Below, one piece after another: positions 28,441 through 38,112 of a DNA stretch of 64,000 nucleotides. The stretch is from Acinetobacter terrestris. Lineage in GTDB: Bacteria > Pseudomonadota > Gammaproteobacteria > Pseudomonadales > Moraxellaceae. The stretch's first letter is position 1. The number at the start of each line of letters is the position of its first letter. Under the pieces are notes generated by a model. That model was not told the DNA's origin. It saw nothing but the letters and a program-made list of their open reading frames with translations, and ran no database searches. The DNA is taken from assembly GCF_004331155.1 (NCBI RefSeq), contig NZ_SJNZ01000008.1, positions 1 to 64,000 of the forward strand. The letters are read 5' to 3'. A program made the translations under genes and the position numbers.

Positions 28441-28637
28441 GAATTATTTTTATGAATTAAAAAATCCAAAATCAAATAATTAATATAAAAAAATTAAGTA
28501 TTTTATTAAAAAATCCTCATAAGAGGTGAATAATTATCAAAATTTAATAATATAATTAAAAAATAATTTGAATTATAAATAATGAGTTAACTTAAAAATG
28601 GCAGACTAAATATATTAAGAAAGTTAATTTTTATCAA

Positions 28638-29036
28638 TTATTTATAATTTTCTAAAAATTTTATTCGCTTATGATTTTCTTGTGCATAACAATCAATTAA
28701 ATAAATGGGTGCTTCTCTTCCTTCCTCTGCCTCTTTATATTCCGATGTACATTTATTTTTTCTATTTTTCAACCATGCTCTTTGACTTATTAATATTTTT
28801 TTCTTCTTAATCATATTCATTGATTTAAGCTTATCTTTGTATTCTACATTTAATAATTTATCGGACTCTAGATAATCTCTTGAAACACAATACATTAAGT
28901 CATCTTGCATAGGACTTCCTTTTTTACATTTCACTTTTAGAGCATCTTTGTATAAAAAATCTTCAGGAATAACTGCATAAGTATTTAAAGAAACCAATAA
29001 AATTAAAAAAAATAAAAATTTATTTATAACAATCAC
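28638..29036 (-). CDS. LprI-type (DUF1311) putative immunity protein
   Basis: 132 residues from a GTG start overlapping the effector's last codons by 17 bases, so the two are translationally coupled. Signal peptide (about 1-21, NTYA), four conserved cysteines (KCKK, YCVS, KCTS, DCYA) and the SQRAWLKNRKNKC core. Location directly behind a lysozyme-like effector and membership of a lysozyme-inhibitor family support a role as its periplasmic immunity protein. Confidence 0.82.
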   Translation of the reverse strand: MIVINKFLFFLILLVSLNTYAVIPEDFLYKDALKVKCKKGSPMQDDLMYCVSRDYLESDKLLNVEYKDKLKSMNMIKKKKILISQRAWLKNRKNKCTSEYKEAEEGREAPIYLIDCYAQENHKRIKFLENYK

Positions 29037-30588
29037 ATTTTAATCCTTTTTCAAAAATTTTTGCTTCATCTTCTCGTCTTGCTTGTAAACCTCTATTTTG
29101 TTTTGTTGTCCACAAACGTTTCATACTTCTTAAAGATATAGGAACATTACTTCCACTTATTTTTAAATCATCCTGAATTTCTCTCATTTCTCTTCGTCTA
29201 TTTCCTTTAAGACCTATATATCGATTATATACAAGCGATAAAATTGCACCTTGACAATGAGGATGATATTTTAAAATATCAGGGTAAATTTTTAATGCAT
29301 CTTCTGCATATCTTTTCTTTACTATCATTACCATATCATAAGCTTTATTTTTACTTATCGTAATATCAGATAGACTACTCACTAAAGCTTGTGCAGATAC
29401 GCCTTTTTTTCCTTGAGCTTTTAATAAGCGTTGAATTTGATTTGGATTATAATACAAAGCTAAATCTTTTTTAATTTGTTCTATACTCTGTTGTCCTAAA
29501 TCATAACCATACCCTAAGGTTACGCCACTTCTAGCATCTCCTCCTTTACTCGGTACATAAGGTTTAGATTCATATTTTTCCCATTTTAGAATTGATTCAA
29601 GAGATTCTTTGGAAATAATCATTGTTCCTGAAGATGTTTCAAAAGAATATGTTTGAATAATGCATTCAGAAGAGCACTCTTTATGATTAATACTTTTATT
29701 TATAACTGGTTTATCTTGCTGAGTACTTCCATTCGTTACATCCACATCTAGATGCAACTTAACAGAACTTTCATTTATTCTTTTTGGCAAATAATTTATA
29801 GATTCTAATGGAGTACCATCAGGTTTATATACGGTTATCCTTAACCATTTTCCAATATGGCCACGAACTGTAATTTTTCCATTTGAAGTAGTGATTATAT
29901 TTTTTTCTTTACTATCTAGAGCCAATATTTCAACGTTCGTTTTTTCTACAATATAGTTATTATCATTTCTATCTAGCAGAGTTATTGTCAATAAACTTTT
30001 AAAACTTTCATATGGTTCATCTAATTTAATAAGAATTGGCTGTTGTGAACCAGTACCAGAATTTACAGATTTTTTTAGAATAAATTTATCACTAGATGTC
30101 AGAACTAAAATCTCTATGTCTCTATTTGGAGAAGACTCAATTTCTGCAATCCCTTCTTTATTAGTAGCACGTTCAAAAGCTTTTTTACCTTTGGGTCTTG
30201 ATTGAACAGGAAAATCAACCATAACTTTTCCTGTACGATCTATAACTTTAAATAAGGTAAAAACTGTTCCACTCGCAGGTTGTTTTACATTTCCCTTTTT
30301 GTATTCTTCAATAGTTTTTGGCAATTGTACTTTTATCGGATTACTAACAGATGAGGTTAGAGAGGAATTAATCGTTTTAAACACTGTATACTCTTTAGCA
30401 TTAGGCGGTTTAGCTAAAATTTCAATGGTTCTGTTCGAAGAAGCCTGAAAGATGAAAAAGCCCTTTTCATCTGTCTTTTGCGGATTTTCTCTGGTGGATC
30501 CATGATAACGAGACTTTACATTGAGATTGATCACTCGTTGACCAGATTTATCATAGAATTTAGAAATAATTGTGACCAAATTACTCAT
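29020..30588 (-). CDS. T6SS peptidoglycan-degrading effector, pesticin/T4-lysozyme-like
   Basis: 522 residues. Three Ig-like or carboxypeptidase-regulatory-like repeats (about 1-100, 107-200, 201-290: ...YDKSGQRVINLNV, VIDRTGKVMVDFPV, LLDRNDNNYIVEKTNV) precede a lysozyme-like domain (about 329-522). Candidate catalytic residues are Glu337 (KWEKYE), Thr357 and Asp363 in GVTLGYGYDLG; the Thr-to-Asp spacing of six equals that of pesticin. SLVYNRYIGLKG and LQARREDEA fit muraminidase helices. It starts with a 1-base overlap on vgrG, without signal peptide, as expected for cargo carried on VgrG. Kills by cutting cell-wall glycan (inference). Confidence 0.85.
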   Translation of the reverse strand: MSNLVTIISKFYDKSGQRVINLNVKSRYHGSTRENPQKTDEKGFFIFQASSNRTIEILAKPPNAKEYTVFKTINSSLTSSVSNPIKVQLPKTIEEYKKGNVKQPASGTVFTLFKVIDRTGKVMVDFPVQSRPKGKKAFERATNKEGIAEIESSPNRDIEILVLTSSDKFILKKSVNSGTGSQQPILIKLDEPYESFKSLLTITLLDRNDNNYIVEKTNVEILALDSKEKNIITTSNGKITVRGHIGKWLRITVYKPDGTPLESINYLPKRINESSVKLHLDVDVTNGSTQQDKPVINKSINHKECSSECIIQTYSFETSSGTMIISKESLESILKWEKYESKPYVPSKGGDARSGVTLGYGYDLGQQSIEQIKKDLALYYNPNQIQRLLKAQGKKGVSAQALVSSLSDITISKNKAYDMVMIVKKRYAEDALKIYPDILKYHPHCQGAILSLVYNRYIGLKGNRRREMREIQDDLKISGSNVPISLRSMKRLWTTKQNRGLQARREDEAKIFEKGLKCDCYK

Positions 30589-33458
30589 TAGTCAAAGTCC
30601 TCTTCTGTGTAAACTTCATCCTCTTCTGAAATTTCTTCTTCTGTTTCTTCTATCAGTTCATCACAATTATCGTTTGATATTTCCTGACTTAAATAAGTGT
30701 TTAAAGAGTTAAATCCCAATGCTGTAAATTCTGCTTGTTGTGGAGTATAGAACCTTAAAGAACTAATATTTTTTTCGCTACCCAATTCATTTTTAATATT
30801 TTTAATTAATTTCCCTTCTGATTTATCAACAATAAAAATCTCTTTTTCTCCCATAGATAGTCTGTTCCAAATATAATCAACTTGATTGCTGTAAGGCGTT
30901 TCAAGTATCGGCAAACTTACCTGAGGGGTTAGTACTTTCTGCCCTCCCACAAAACTATGCTGCCCCGCTTTACTCTCAAACTTACCGCCCGTAGTTGTAA
31001 AAACACCTTCACCATTAATCTTTAACTGTGACCCGCCAGCTGTCAGCACGATCTCTTTCGGGCTGATCATTTCAATCTTATCTTCTGTAGAAATCAGCTT
31101 GATGACCTTGCGCGCGATCGCTTCGATTGCATCATCCTGTGCTTGTAGTTCAACCTTTCCTTTTGCAGCAAAAGCTCTGAATCCTTCTTGTGCTGCAAAA
31201 AGACTGATTTTCTGACTTGCATGCCCAATCAAAGATTTTTGTGTACTGAGGTTGATACTATCTCCCGCACTATGGTTAATCTGCTGATCTGCTGAAATAT
31301 GAATATCTTCATTGGTTGCAAGGGCAATCGAATTAGGCGCTGCGAGTAGCATTAAAGCCTGTTTAAATGTATCCGCTTTTTCTTTTTCCCCACTTTCAAT
31401 GTGCTCAAGAAAAGCTTGCAAATTGTCCAAAACATCCAACGGATCTGTCAGCTGGTTCTTTGCGATTTGACTCAATGCTTCAGAATTATTCAGACTCGAT
31501 TGCAGTTGAGTCTTTGCCTCATTTGTACTGAGATGATTGGCAATGGCTTGATCTTGAGGATGTGTGGAAATCAGCAGACCTTTACCCGCACGAACAGCTC
31601 CATATTGATCGGTTCTTAGCTCAAAGCCTTCACCACGCCCCTCACTGGTCTCGGCAGCTTTTGGATGGCTCAAGTTGCCCAAATTCAGCTGGCTCGCCCC
31701 ATGACTGCTCTGCAACTGGCTGCTAATTTGTCCTGTGGTGTCATCAAAACGAAGTTGATTAAAACCTGTGCCAGCGACCTCTTGCGAGCGAATGCCACTG
31801 AGCTTTTTGGTATCGGGTAACTGACCTTTAATATCGAACTTGGTCTGATGGCGTTCAGCCTCATGAATACGTCCCACCACAAAAGGCCGATCAACATCAC
31901 CTTCAAAGAAATCAATTACCACTACTTCACCAATTCGAGGATGAAATCGTGCGCCATAACCTTCGCCTGCCCAAGGAGTCAACACATCTACCCAGGCAGA
32001 GTCGGTGTCGTTCTCATTGCTCCCTGCACCCCCATCATGACCATGGTCATCGGTACGGGTAAACAAGAAGCGCACCTTGATGCGGCCCCATGCATCCACA
32101 AAAATAGTTTCACCTTCAGGCCCCACGACTTTGGCACGTTGTGGATAGGCCGCAGGCCGATATATTAAAGGGCTATATTCAGGCACCACGGGGACATTGC
32201 GACGTACCAGATACAGCTCATTGGCTTGCCGTTCATCACCTTGATGGTGCCAGCGGCTTAAAGTTAATAAGGCATCAAGTTGACGAAGAATGTCTTTGGG
32301 TAAATTATTCTGGTTATAAAAAGCTTTGCCTAAAATCAGGAATTCTTTATCTGAACCTGAATGCCGGTCAATTTCTGGATGATCGATTAATTCAAACCAG
32401 TAGCCTACCTGGGCATCACGCACGCTACTCTGCGCAGTGAAATATTTGGCCTGCAACGCTTGGTACTGGCCCAGCTGCTGATTCAATTTTTCTAACTGCT
32501 GACTGCCTGAAGTGGTTGCTTGATCTGTACCGGTTAAATCGGATGTCCATGCAGGGCTAATGCTCCAGGCTTGCTCCAAGCTTAAGGTTTCATTGTCCTG
32601 CAACTCACTATGTTGATGATGACTGAGCAGGCTATCGGCTTGATCTTGAGACAGACTGCTGGCTTGCCAACGCTGTACCTGAATTGCGGTGGATTGCAAA
32701 TAGCGTTCGGCGATAAAACTGGTAATGCTATCTAGGCGTTCTGTGGCATGGCTACGATGAAATCGGATTGATCTTCTGCTTAACGCGCTATATTGATGAT
32801 TATCATCAATCAAACGCAGTTTCTGCGGCTGAATCGCGGAGGAAGACACTGCAACTCTGTGTTCAGATTCATCAATCAGCCAGTTAATGCCTTCACTGCG
32901 CCACAGTCGTGTCAGAAATTCATAATCGGTTTCATTGGATTGCATCACAAAAGGACGGATATCGTAGTCTCGGGTTAAGCCTTGGGTATTTAGACTTAAG
33001 CTGGCTGCAAACAAGGCACTTTTACCTTGCCATTCTTTAAACAGTATTTCACTGATATCACGCACGCTTTTGTTCATAAACACACGACTATTGCGGCGCT
33101 TGTGCCAGAGTGCAGTCGCATCTTCAATGGTGATTTTATAGAGGGTGAGTGCCCCATCACTCTGACCTTGACTGGCGCCCGTAACCACACCTGTGATTCG
33201 AGAGAGCTCACCTAGATCAGTCACTTGGTCGACAGCTACTCGGCCGCCTATAAATTGCTTCAGGGGAATATAGGCATTGGTCGACAGGCAAATCAGTTCT
33301 GCTTTCAGTCCTTGATTGATTTGATGTTGTCCTTCAATTCTTTGAATAAAGACCTGAGGATTGAGCAGTTGGTTGGAAAAATATAAATGCAGGGCACGTT
33401 TTTGCAAACTTAAGCCCATAGCTTCAATCACAGTATGGATCGTATTTAATATAGTCAT
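30588..33458 (-). CDS. vgrG: Type VI secretion tip protein VgrG
   Basis: 956 residues. gp27-like N-terminal half (about 1-400), gp5-like OB fold (about 440-530: FVDAWGRIKVRFLF ... PWAGEGYGARFHPRIGEVVV), then DUF2345-type beta-helix region (about 700-835, ISADQQINHSAGDSINLST ... GGSQLKINGEGV). The last 120 residues are an extra C-terminal piece ending in a very acidic tail (ETEEEISEEDEVYTEEDFD), a possible adaptor for the next gene's effector. It tips the injection spike. No other T6SS core gene is in the window, so this is an orphan vgrG cassette. Confidence 0.95.
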   Translation of the reverse strand: MTILNTIHTVIEAMGLSLQKRALHLYFSNQLLNPQVFIQRIEGQHQINQGLKAELICLSTNAYIPLKQFIGGRVAVDQVTDLGELSRITGVVTGASQGQSDGALTLYKITIEDATALWHKRRNSRVFMNKSVRDISEILFKEWQGKSALFAASLSLNTQGLTRDYDIRPFVMQSNETDYEFLTRLWRSEGINWLIDESEHRVAVSSSAIQPQKLRLIDDNHQYSALSRRSIRFHRSHATERLDSITSFIAERYLQSTAIQVQRWQASSLSQDQADSLLSHHQHSELQDNETLSLEQAWSISPAWTSDLTGTDQATTSGSQQLEKLNQQLGQYQALQAKYFTAQSSVRDAQVGYWFELIDHPEIDRHSGSDKEFLILGKAFYNQNNLPKDILRQLDALLTLSRWHHQGDERQANELYLVRRNVPVVPEYSPLIYRPAAYPQRAKVVGPEGETIFVDAWGRIKVRFLFTRTDDHGHDGGAGSNENDTDSAWVDVLTPWAGEGYGARFHPRIGEVVVIDFFEGDVDRPFVVGRIHEAERHQTKFDIKGQLPDTKKLSGIRSQEVAGTGFNQLRFDDTTGQISSQLQSSHGASQLNLGNLSHPKAAETSEGRGEGFELRTDQYGAVRAGKGLLISTHPQDQAIANHLSTNEAKTQLQSSLNNSEALSQIAKNQLTDPLDVLDNLQAFLEHIESGEKEKADTFKQALMLLAAPNSIALATNEDIHISADQQINHSAGDSINLSTQKSLIGHASQKISLFAAQEGFRAFAAKGKVELQAQDDAIEAIARKVIKLISTEDKIEMISPKEIVLTAGGSQLKINGEGVFTTTGGKFESKAGQHSFVGGQKVLTPQVSLPILETPYSNQVDYIWNRLSMGEKEIFIVDKSEGKLIKNIKNELGSEKNISSLRFYTPQQAEFTALGFNSLNTYLSQEISNDNCDELIEETEEEISEEDEVYTEEDFD

Positions 33459-33673
33459 TTATTATTCTAATAATTTTATTTTTATTCGTGGCTGCATTCT
33501 AGGAAATGTTGTTTTTTTAGTCTAGTGCATTTTTTGTTATTTTGATAAAAAGCTGCATTCAGCTAAATGGATCAGATGAGTTAAAAAATGTAGCGATTAA
33601 ACCAGACTTTTATTTTTCAGCCCCACGCTTGCTGCTACACTAAAAAGAATAACAATATTCAAGAGTTCGGGTC

Positions 33674-34828
33674 ATGATTGACATCCATTCCAAACTGCCT
33701 GCACAAGGTGTCACTATTTTCAGTGTGATGACTGCAATGGCACATCGCCTGAATGCCTTAAATCTCTCTCAAGGTTTTCCAGACTTTGCAGCCCCGCCTG
33801 CCTTATTAAAAGCCTTAAGCCAAGCCACTTTAGATGGCTTTAATCAATATGCACCAAGTGATGGACTGATTTCGCTACGTGAACAATTGGCACACCAGTT
33901 TTTAAAACGCGACCAACTGGTGATTGACCCGATTACCGAAATCACCATTACCCCAGGGGCAACCATTGGAATTTTTTGCACCATTCAAGCACTGATCCAT
34001 GCCGGTGATGAAGTCATCATTTTCGATCCCTGCTATGACAGTTATGGCCCCAGCGTGCAGCTGGTGGGTGCTCAAGCCATTCATATTCCTCTGCTTTCAC
34101 CGGAGTTTTCCGTGAACTGGAATCAGGTCAAGGATGCTATCAATGACAAGACCCGAATGATCATTGTGAATACCCCTCACAATCCTACAGGTGCAATCTG
34201 GTCACATCAGGACTGGCTAAATTTAATTGAACTGATTCGTGATAAAAACATTGTGGTGCTATCCGATGAAGTCTATGAACACCTGATTTATGATGGTCAA
34301 AAGCATTATTCTGCGCTGTCTTTTCCTGAATTGCGTGACCGAAGTATTGTGGTTGGTTCTTTTGGTAAAACCTTTCATGTCACCGGCTGGAAAACCGGTT
34401 ACTGCATTGCCTCACCTGAACTGATGAAACTATTTAGACAGGTATACCAGTTTGTCAGTTTTTGCGGTGTCACCCCCATACAAATGGCACTGGCAACTTT
34501 TATGCAGCAGCATCCTGAACATATTGATGGACTGGCCGACTTCTATCAGGAAAAACGTGATCTGTTTAATGCTGGCATTCGTAATTCACGCTTTCATTTT
34601 ACCCCGTCGCAAGGGACCTATTTCCAGAACTTGAATTACAGTGCCATTCGCCCCGATTTAAACGATGTCGAGATGTGTAAATTTCTTGCGGAGCATCATG
34701 GCATTGTCGCCATTCCTGTTTCCGTTTTTTATCAGCAAGCACCGGAAAATTTACGTTTAATTCGTTTTTGCTTTGCCAAAAAAGATGAAACCCTAGAACA
34801 AGCCTCTGCAATTTTATCTGCCGTTTAA
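33674..34828 (+). CDS. Class I/II aminotransferase, methionine aminotransferase (YbdL) type
   Basis: 384 residues, PLP-dependent fold type I. Key features: N-terminal LNLSQGFPDFAAPPAL, NTPHNPTGAIW, DEVYEHLIYDG and the PLP lysine in SFGKTFHVTGWKTGY. The YbdL subgroup transaminates methionine and other hydrophobic or aromatic residues, for example in the methionine salvage pathway. Monocistronic, strong terminator. Confidence 0.9.
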   Translation: MIDIHSKLPAQGVTIFSVMTAMAHRLNALNLSQGFPDFAAPPALLKALSQATLDGFNQYAPSDGLISLREQLAHQFLKRDQLVIDPITEITITPGATIGIFCTIQALIHAGDEVIIFDPCYDSYGPSVQLVGAQAIHIPLLSPEFSVNWNQVKDAINDKTRMIIVNTPHNPTGAIWSHQDWLNLIELIRDKNIVVLSDEVYEHLIYDGQKHYSALSFPELRDRSIVVGSFGKTFHVTGWKTGYCIASPELMKLFRQVYQFVSFCGVTPIQMALATFMQQHPEHIDGLADFYQEKRDLFNAGIRNSRFHFTPSQGTYFQNLNYSAIRPDLNDVEMCKFLAEHHGIVAIPVSVFYQQAPENLRLIRFCFAKKDETLEQASAILSAV

Positions 34829-34851
34829 GTTCATGATTTGTTCATAAATTT

Positions 34852-34886
34852 AAGCCTTAGTTACTGAACAACTAAGGCTTTTTTAA
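34852..34886 (+). terminator. Rho-independent terminator
   Basis: Stem AAGCCTTAGTT (34852-34862) and AACTAAGGCTT (34870-34880), then TTTT. Confidence 0.92.
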
Positions 34887-34948
34887 GCCAATTCAGGTAG
34901 TGTGAGTTTAAATCTGAAAATGATAAAAACACCTTTACAGGACGTTCA

Positions 34949-36316
34949 ATGCCTCAACATCAATCCCTGCTCACTCAACAGAAATTATGGAAAACCTTTT
35001 TAATTTTCCTGTTGCCGTTGATTGCGACCAATATTTTGCAAAATCTTTCAGGAACGATTAATACCGTTTTTGTTGGGCAAATGATGGGGGTAAATGCCAT
35101 TGCAGCAGTGGCTGTGTTCTTCCCGATTTTGTTCTGTCTGATGGCTTTCGTGATTGGTCTTTCAGCAGGCGCAACCGTATTGGTTGGACAGGCATGGGGA
35201 GCGAAGAATGTTGAAAAAGTCCGCTGTGTGGTTGGTTCAACCCTGTTTATGACTTTAATTGGCGGCAGTATCATTGCCCTGTTGGGGGTGCTTTTTGCTG
35301 AACATATCTTGCTTGCCTTAGGCACAGATCCTGACGTCATGCACCTGTCTCTGCCTTATGTGCAGTGGATGCTTGCCGGTAGTCCATTACTGTTTATCTA
35401 TATTATTTATACTTCAATTTTACGCGGTGTCGGTGACAGCACCACCCCGCTGATTGCGTCAGGCATGACCATTCTGATAGGCGTACTGATTACCCCGGTA
35501 CTGATTGCAGGATATTTTGGCTTTCCGAAAATGGGCATTGTTGCGCCTGCCATTGCCACCATTGTCGGTTATCTTGCGGTACTGATCTTTCTGGCCGTGT
35601 ACCTGAATAAAAAAGATCATCCGCTTAAACCGGACCGTCATCTGCTCAGCCATATCCGTCATCAACCTGAACTCAGTAAAATCATTCTGCGTTTGGGCAT
35701 TCCCACCGGTGTGCAAATGGTTACCACATCCGTTGCCGGTTTGGTGATTGTCGGCCTGGTCAATCGTTATGGTTCACATGCAACCGCAGCTTATGGTGCA
35801 GTCAATCAGGTACTGAACTACATTCAATTCCCTGCCCTGTCTATTTCTATTGCTGCATCCATTTTCGCAGCTCAAGCCATTGGTGCAGGAAAATCGGAAC
35901 TTCTGAACAAAGTGACGCGTACTGCACTGGGTATGAATATCCTGATTACCGGTGGATTGGTGGCCTTGGCCTATCTGTTCTCAAAATATCTGATGGCGCT
36001 ATTTATTACCGACCCGACGGTGGTGGTCCTTGGGCAGCAATTACTGTTTATTGTGTTGTGGTCGATTATCTTCTTTGGTGCGAGTGCCATTTTTGCTTCA
36101 ATCATGCGTGCCAGTGGTACCGTGACTATTCCAATGCTCATTAATATCGCCGCGATTATTGGTATTGAAGTGCCGTGCGCCTATTTGTTTAGTCAATGGT
36201 GGGGCTTGCAAGGCATTTGGTATGCCTATGCTCTGGCATTCGTCTGCTTGTGTATTTTGCAGGGACTGTATTATCAGTTTGTGTGGAAGAAAAAAACCGT
36301 AACCGCCCTGATTTAA
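34949..36316 (+). CDS. MATE family efflux transporter
   Basis: 455 residues with twelve predicted helices in two six-helix halves. LSGTINTVFVGQMMGVNAIAAVAVFFP is the typical N-terminal MATE region and GVGDSTTPLIASG the inter-lobe signature. Exports drugs or metabolites using a sodium or proton gradient; substrate unknown. Not evidently linked to the sulfur cluster downstream. Confidence 0.92.
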   Translation: MPQHQSLLTQQKLWKTFLIFLLPLIATNILQNLSGTINTVFVGQMMGVNAIAAVAVFFPILFCLMAFVIGLSAGATVLVGQAWGAKNVEKVRCVVGSTLFMTLIGGSIIALLGVLFAEHILLALGTDPDVMHLSLPYVQWMLAGSPLLFIYIIYTSILRGVGDSTTPLIASGMTILIGVLITPVLIAGYFGFPKMGIVAPAIATIVGYLAVLIFLAVYLNKKDHPLKPDRHLLSHIRHQPELSKIILRLGIPTGVQMVTTSVAGLVIVGLVNRYGSHATAAYGAVNQVLNYIQFPALSISIAASIFAAQAIGAGKSELLNKVTRTALGMNILITGGLVALAYLFSKYLMALFITDPTVVVLGQQLLFIVLWSIIFFGASAIFASIMRASGTVTIPMLINIAAIIGIEVPCAYLFSQWWGLQGIWYAYALAFVCLCILQGLYYQFVWKKKTVTALI

Positions 36317-36382
36317 GTGCCTTCCTTTAATCAGCGCATTGATGAAAACAAGCCTCTACCAAACCTTGATTGAGGCGATCCA

Positions 36383-36410
36383 CATCCTTATCCCATATAG
36401 GTTATAAGGA
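36383..36410. promoter_or_regulatory. Inverted repeat upstream of first LLM monooxygenase
   Basis: ATCCTTAT (36383-36390) and ATAAGGAT (36403-36410) are perfect 8-bp arms around 12 bases. It is about 80 bases ahead of the gene; candidate binding site for a regulator, otherwise unassigned. Confidence 0.35.
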
Positions 36411-36453
36411 TTTAATTTTATCGTATTTTTCAAGCGCCTGATTCCTTGCTATA

Positions 36454-36485
36454 ACCCTGTTGAAAATGAATGATTACAACAGGGT
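36454..36485 (+). promoter_or_regulatory. Inverted repeat covering the ribosome site of the first LLM gene
   Basis: ACCCTGTTG (36454-36462) and CAACAGGGT (36477-36485), perfect 9-bp arms, 14-base loop. The right arm contains the only ribosome-site candidate (AGGG) of the gene starting at 36492. Folded in mRNA it would hide that site; in DNA its CTGTTGA half resembles the palindrome at 52203. Confidence 0.45.
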
Positions 36486-36491
36486 ATGACC

Positions 36492-37862
36492 ATGTCTAAA
36501 CGACAAATTAAACTGGGTGCTTTTATTCCAACCACCTCACAGCACGCAGCAGGCTGGCGTCACCCGCAGTCTCGTCCACAAGATCATTTAAGCATTGATT
36601 ACGTTATAGAACTGGCGAAAACTGCAGAAAAAGGTTTGTTCGATGCCTATTTTCTTGCCGACGGTTTATCGGTGAATTGGAGTCATGGCGCGTCTAAAAA
36701 CAAGCAAAGTATTGGTTATAGCGACAAGGTTGTCGGCTTTGAACCGGTGACTTTATTTGCTGCCATTTCAGCAGTCACCAAACACATTGGTTTTATTGCA
36801 ACTGCTTCAACCACTTATGAAGAACCTTACCTGCTAGCACGTAAATTTTCCTCTTTAGACCATATCAGCAAAGGTCGTGCGGCTTGGAATGTGGTCACCA
36901 CCATTTCGGCGGATACGGCACGCAACTTTGGTTTTACTGCACATCCGGATGCCAAAGTCCGTTATGAACGTGCAGATGAATTTATTGAAGTAACGCAAAA
37001 GCTTTGGGATTCCTGGGAAGATGATTCATTTTTATATGATAAAGAAAGCGGTCAATTTTTTGATGCCAGCAAGCAGCATGAACCGCTACATACAGGCAAA
37101 TATTTCAATGTACAAGGTTCACTCAATGTCCCTCGTTCACCGCAAGGCTACCCGGTCATTGTACAAGCGGGCCAGTCGGAAGATGGTCGTGAACTTGCAG
37201 CCAAATATGCCGAAGTTATTTTCACTGCGCAACAAAGCTTAAGTGATGCCCAAGCGTTTTACCGTGATGTTAAAAGCCGTTTAAGCAAATATGGGCGTCA
37301 TCCTAATGACCTGAAGGTAATGCCGGGCGTATCGGTATTTGTGGCTAAAACTGAACAGGAAGCCAAAGAAAAATATGAATTGCTGAATAGCCTGATTCAC
37401 CCGGATGTTGGTTTAGGCTTAATTTCCGGTTTAGCTGGCGATATTGATTTATCTCAATTTGACCTGGATGCACCATTCCCGAGATTGGAAGATATTGAGA
37501 TCAAGTCCAGCCGTCAGCAAATGATGATCGAGATTGCAGCCAAGCATAACTTCAGCATTCGCCAGTTATATGAACATATTGCCTCTGCCCGTGGTCACTG
37601 GACCTTGATTGGCACAGCTGAACAGGTGGTCGATCAACTGCAACAGTGGTTCGAAAATGAAGCTGCGGATGGCTTTAATGTATTGCCACCTTCGACCCCG
37701 GCAGGTCTGAATGACTTTGTTGAATTTATTGTGCCAGAACTGCAACGCCGCGGCCTGTTCCGTACAGAATATGAAGGCACCACCTTACGTGAAAACTTGG
37801 GGCTGAAACGTCCTGAAAACCAGCATGTATTAGCAAGATGCAATACTGCTGAAGCCTCTTAA
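36492..37862 (+). CDS. LLM-class FMN-dependent monooxygenase, DszA/NtaA type (copy 1)
   Basis: 456 residues, bacterial luciferase-like TIM barrel in the NtaA/SnaA/DszA subfamily (typically about 450 residues). Characteristic parts: LGAFIPTTSQHAAGWRHP, LAKTAEKGLFDAYFLADG, SSLDHISKGRAAWNVVTT, PVIVQAGQSEDGRELAAKYAEVIF. These oxygenases use reduced FMN from a separate reductase to oxidise carbon, nitrogen or sulfur substrates. Start at 36492 matches the MSKRQIKLGAF start of copy 2 and has CAGGG at good spacing. Beside an SfnR-like regulator and Ssu-type transporters, so an organosulfur substrate is likely. Confidence 0.9.
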   Translation: MSKRQIKLGAFIPTTSQHAAGWRHPQSRPQDHLSIDYVIELAKTAEKGLFDAYFLADGLSVNWSHGASKNKQSIGYSDKVVGFEPVTLFAAISAVTKHIGFIATASTTYEEPYLLARKFSSLDHISKGRAAWNVVTTISADTARNFGFTAHPDAKVRYERADEFIEVTQKLWDSWEDDSFLYDKESGQFFDASKQHEPLHTGKYFNVQGSLNVPRSPQGYPVIVQAGQSEDGRELAAKYAEVIFTAQQSLSDAQAFYRDVKSRLSKYGRHPNDLKVMPGVSVFVAKTEQEAKEKYELLNSLIHPDVGLGLISGLAGDIDLSQFDLDAPFPRLEDIEIKSSRQQMMIEIAAKHNFSIRQLYEHIASARGHWTLIGTAEQVVDQLQQWFENEAADGFNVLPPSTPAGLNDFVEFIVPELQRRGLFRTEYEGTTLRENLGLKRPENQHVLARCNTAEAS

Positions 37863-37878
37863 GAGCTTCTCCCTCTAA

Positions 37879-37903
37879 AGTGCCCTTCGGGGCATTTTTT
37901 TAT
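37879..37903 (+). terminator. Rho-independent terminator with UUCG loop
   Basis: AAGTGCCC, loop TTCG (37887-37890), GGGCATTTTTTT. It separates the two monooxygenase genes, so copy 2 needs its own promoter. Confidence 0.9.
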
Positions 37904-38112
37904 GTCTTTTTTAAAGATCACAGCATTTTGATTGATCTAAAAAATAATATAAGCATAGAGATTTTCCTTCTTCGCCCATAGCGAGCTTTTCATATAAGTA
38001 CTGCATTTTTTCTACTGTCTCATTTGAAACAAAGCAACGATTTTACTGCTTAATTTTAAACACATAAAACTATTATGCATTTTAACTTATTGTTTATTTT
38101 ATATTTTTAACT

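Noticed and set aside
28441..28637. Possible small gene in the AT-rich spacer between the two LprI genes
   Set aside because: No start with ribosome site and no frame of useful length apart from the short effector-tail remnant.
30588..33458. Frames opposite vgrG of 61-106 codons
   Set aside because: Shadows of a long, domain-rich gene; none has a credible start or motif.
36431..36455. Possible -24/-12 promoter (around TTGCT at 36446) for the first monooxygenase gene
   Set aside because: At the required ten-base spacing the -24 dinucleotide is GC instead of GG and the flanking TGGCAC match is poor.
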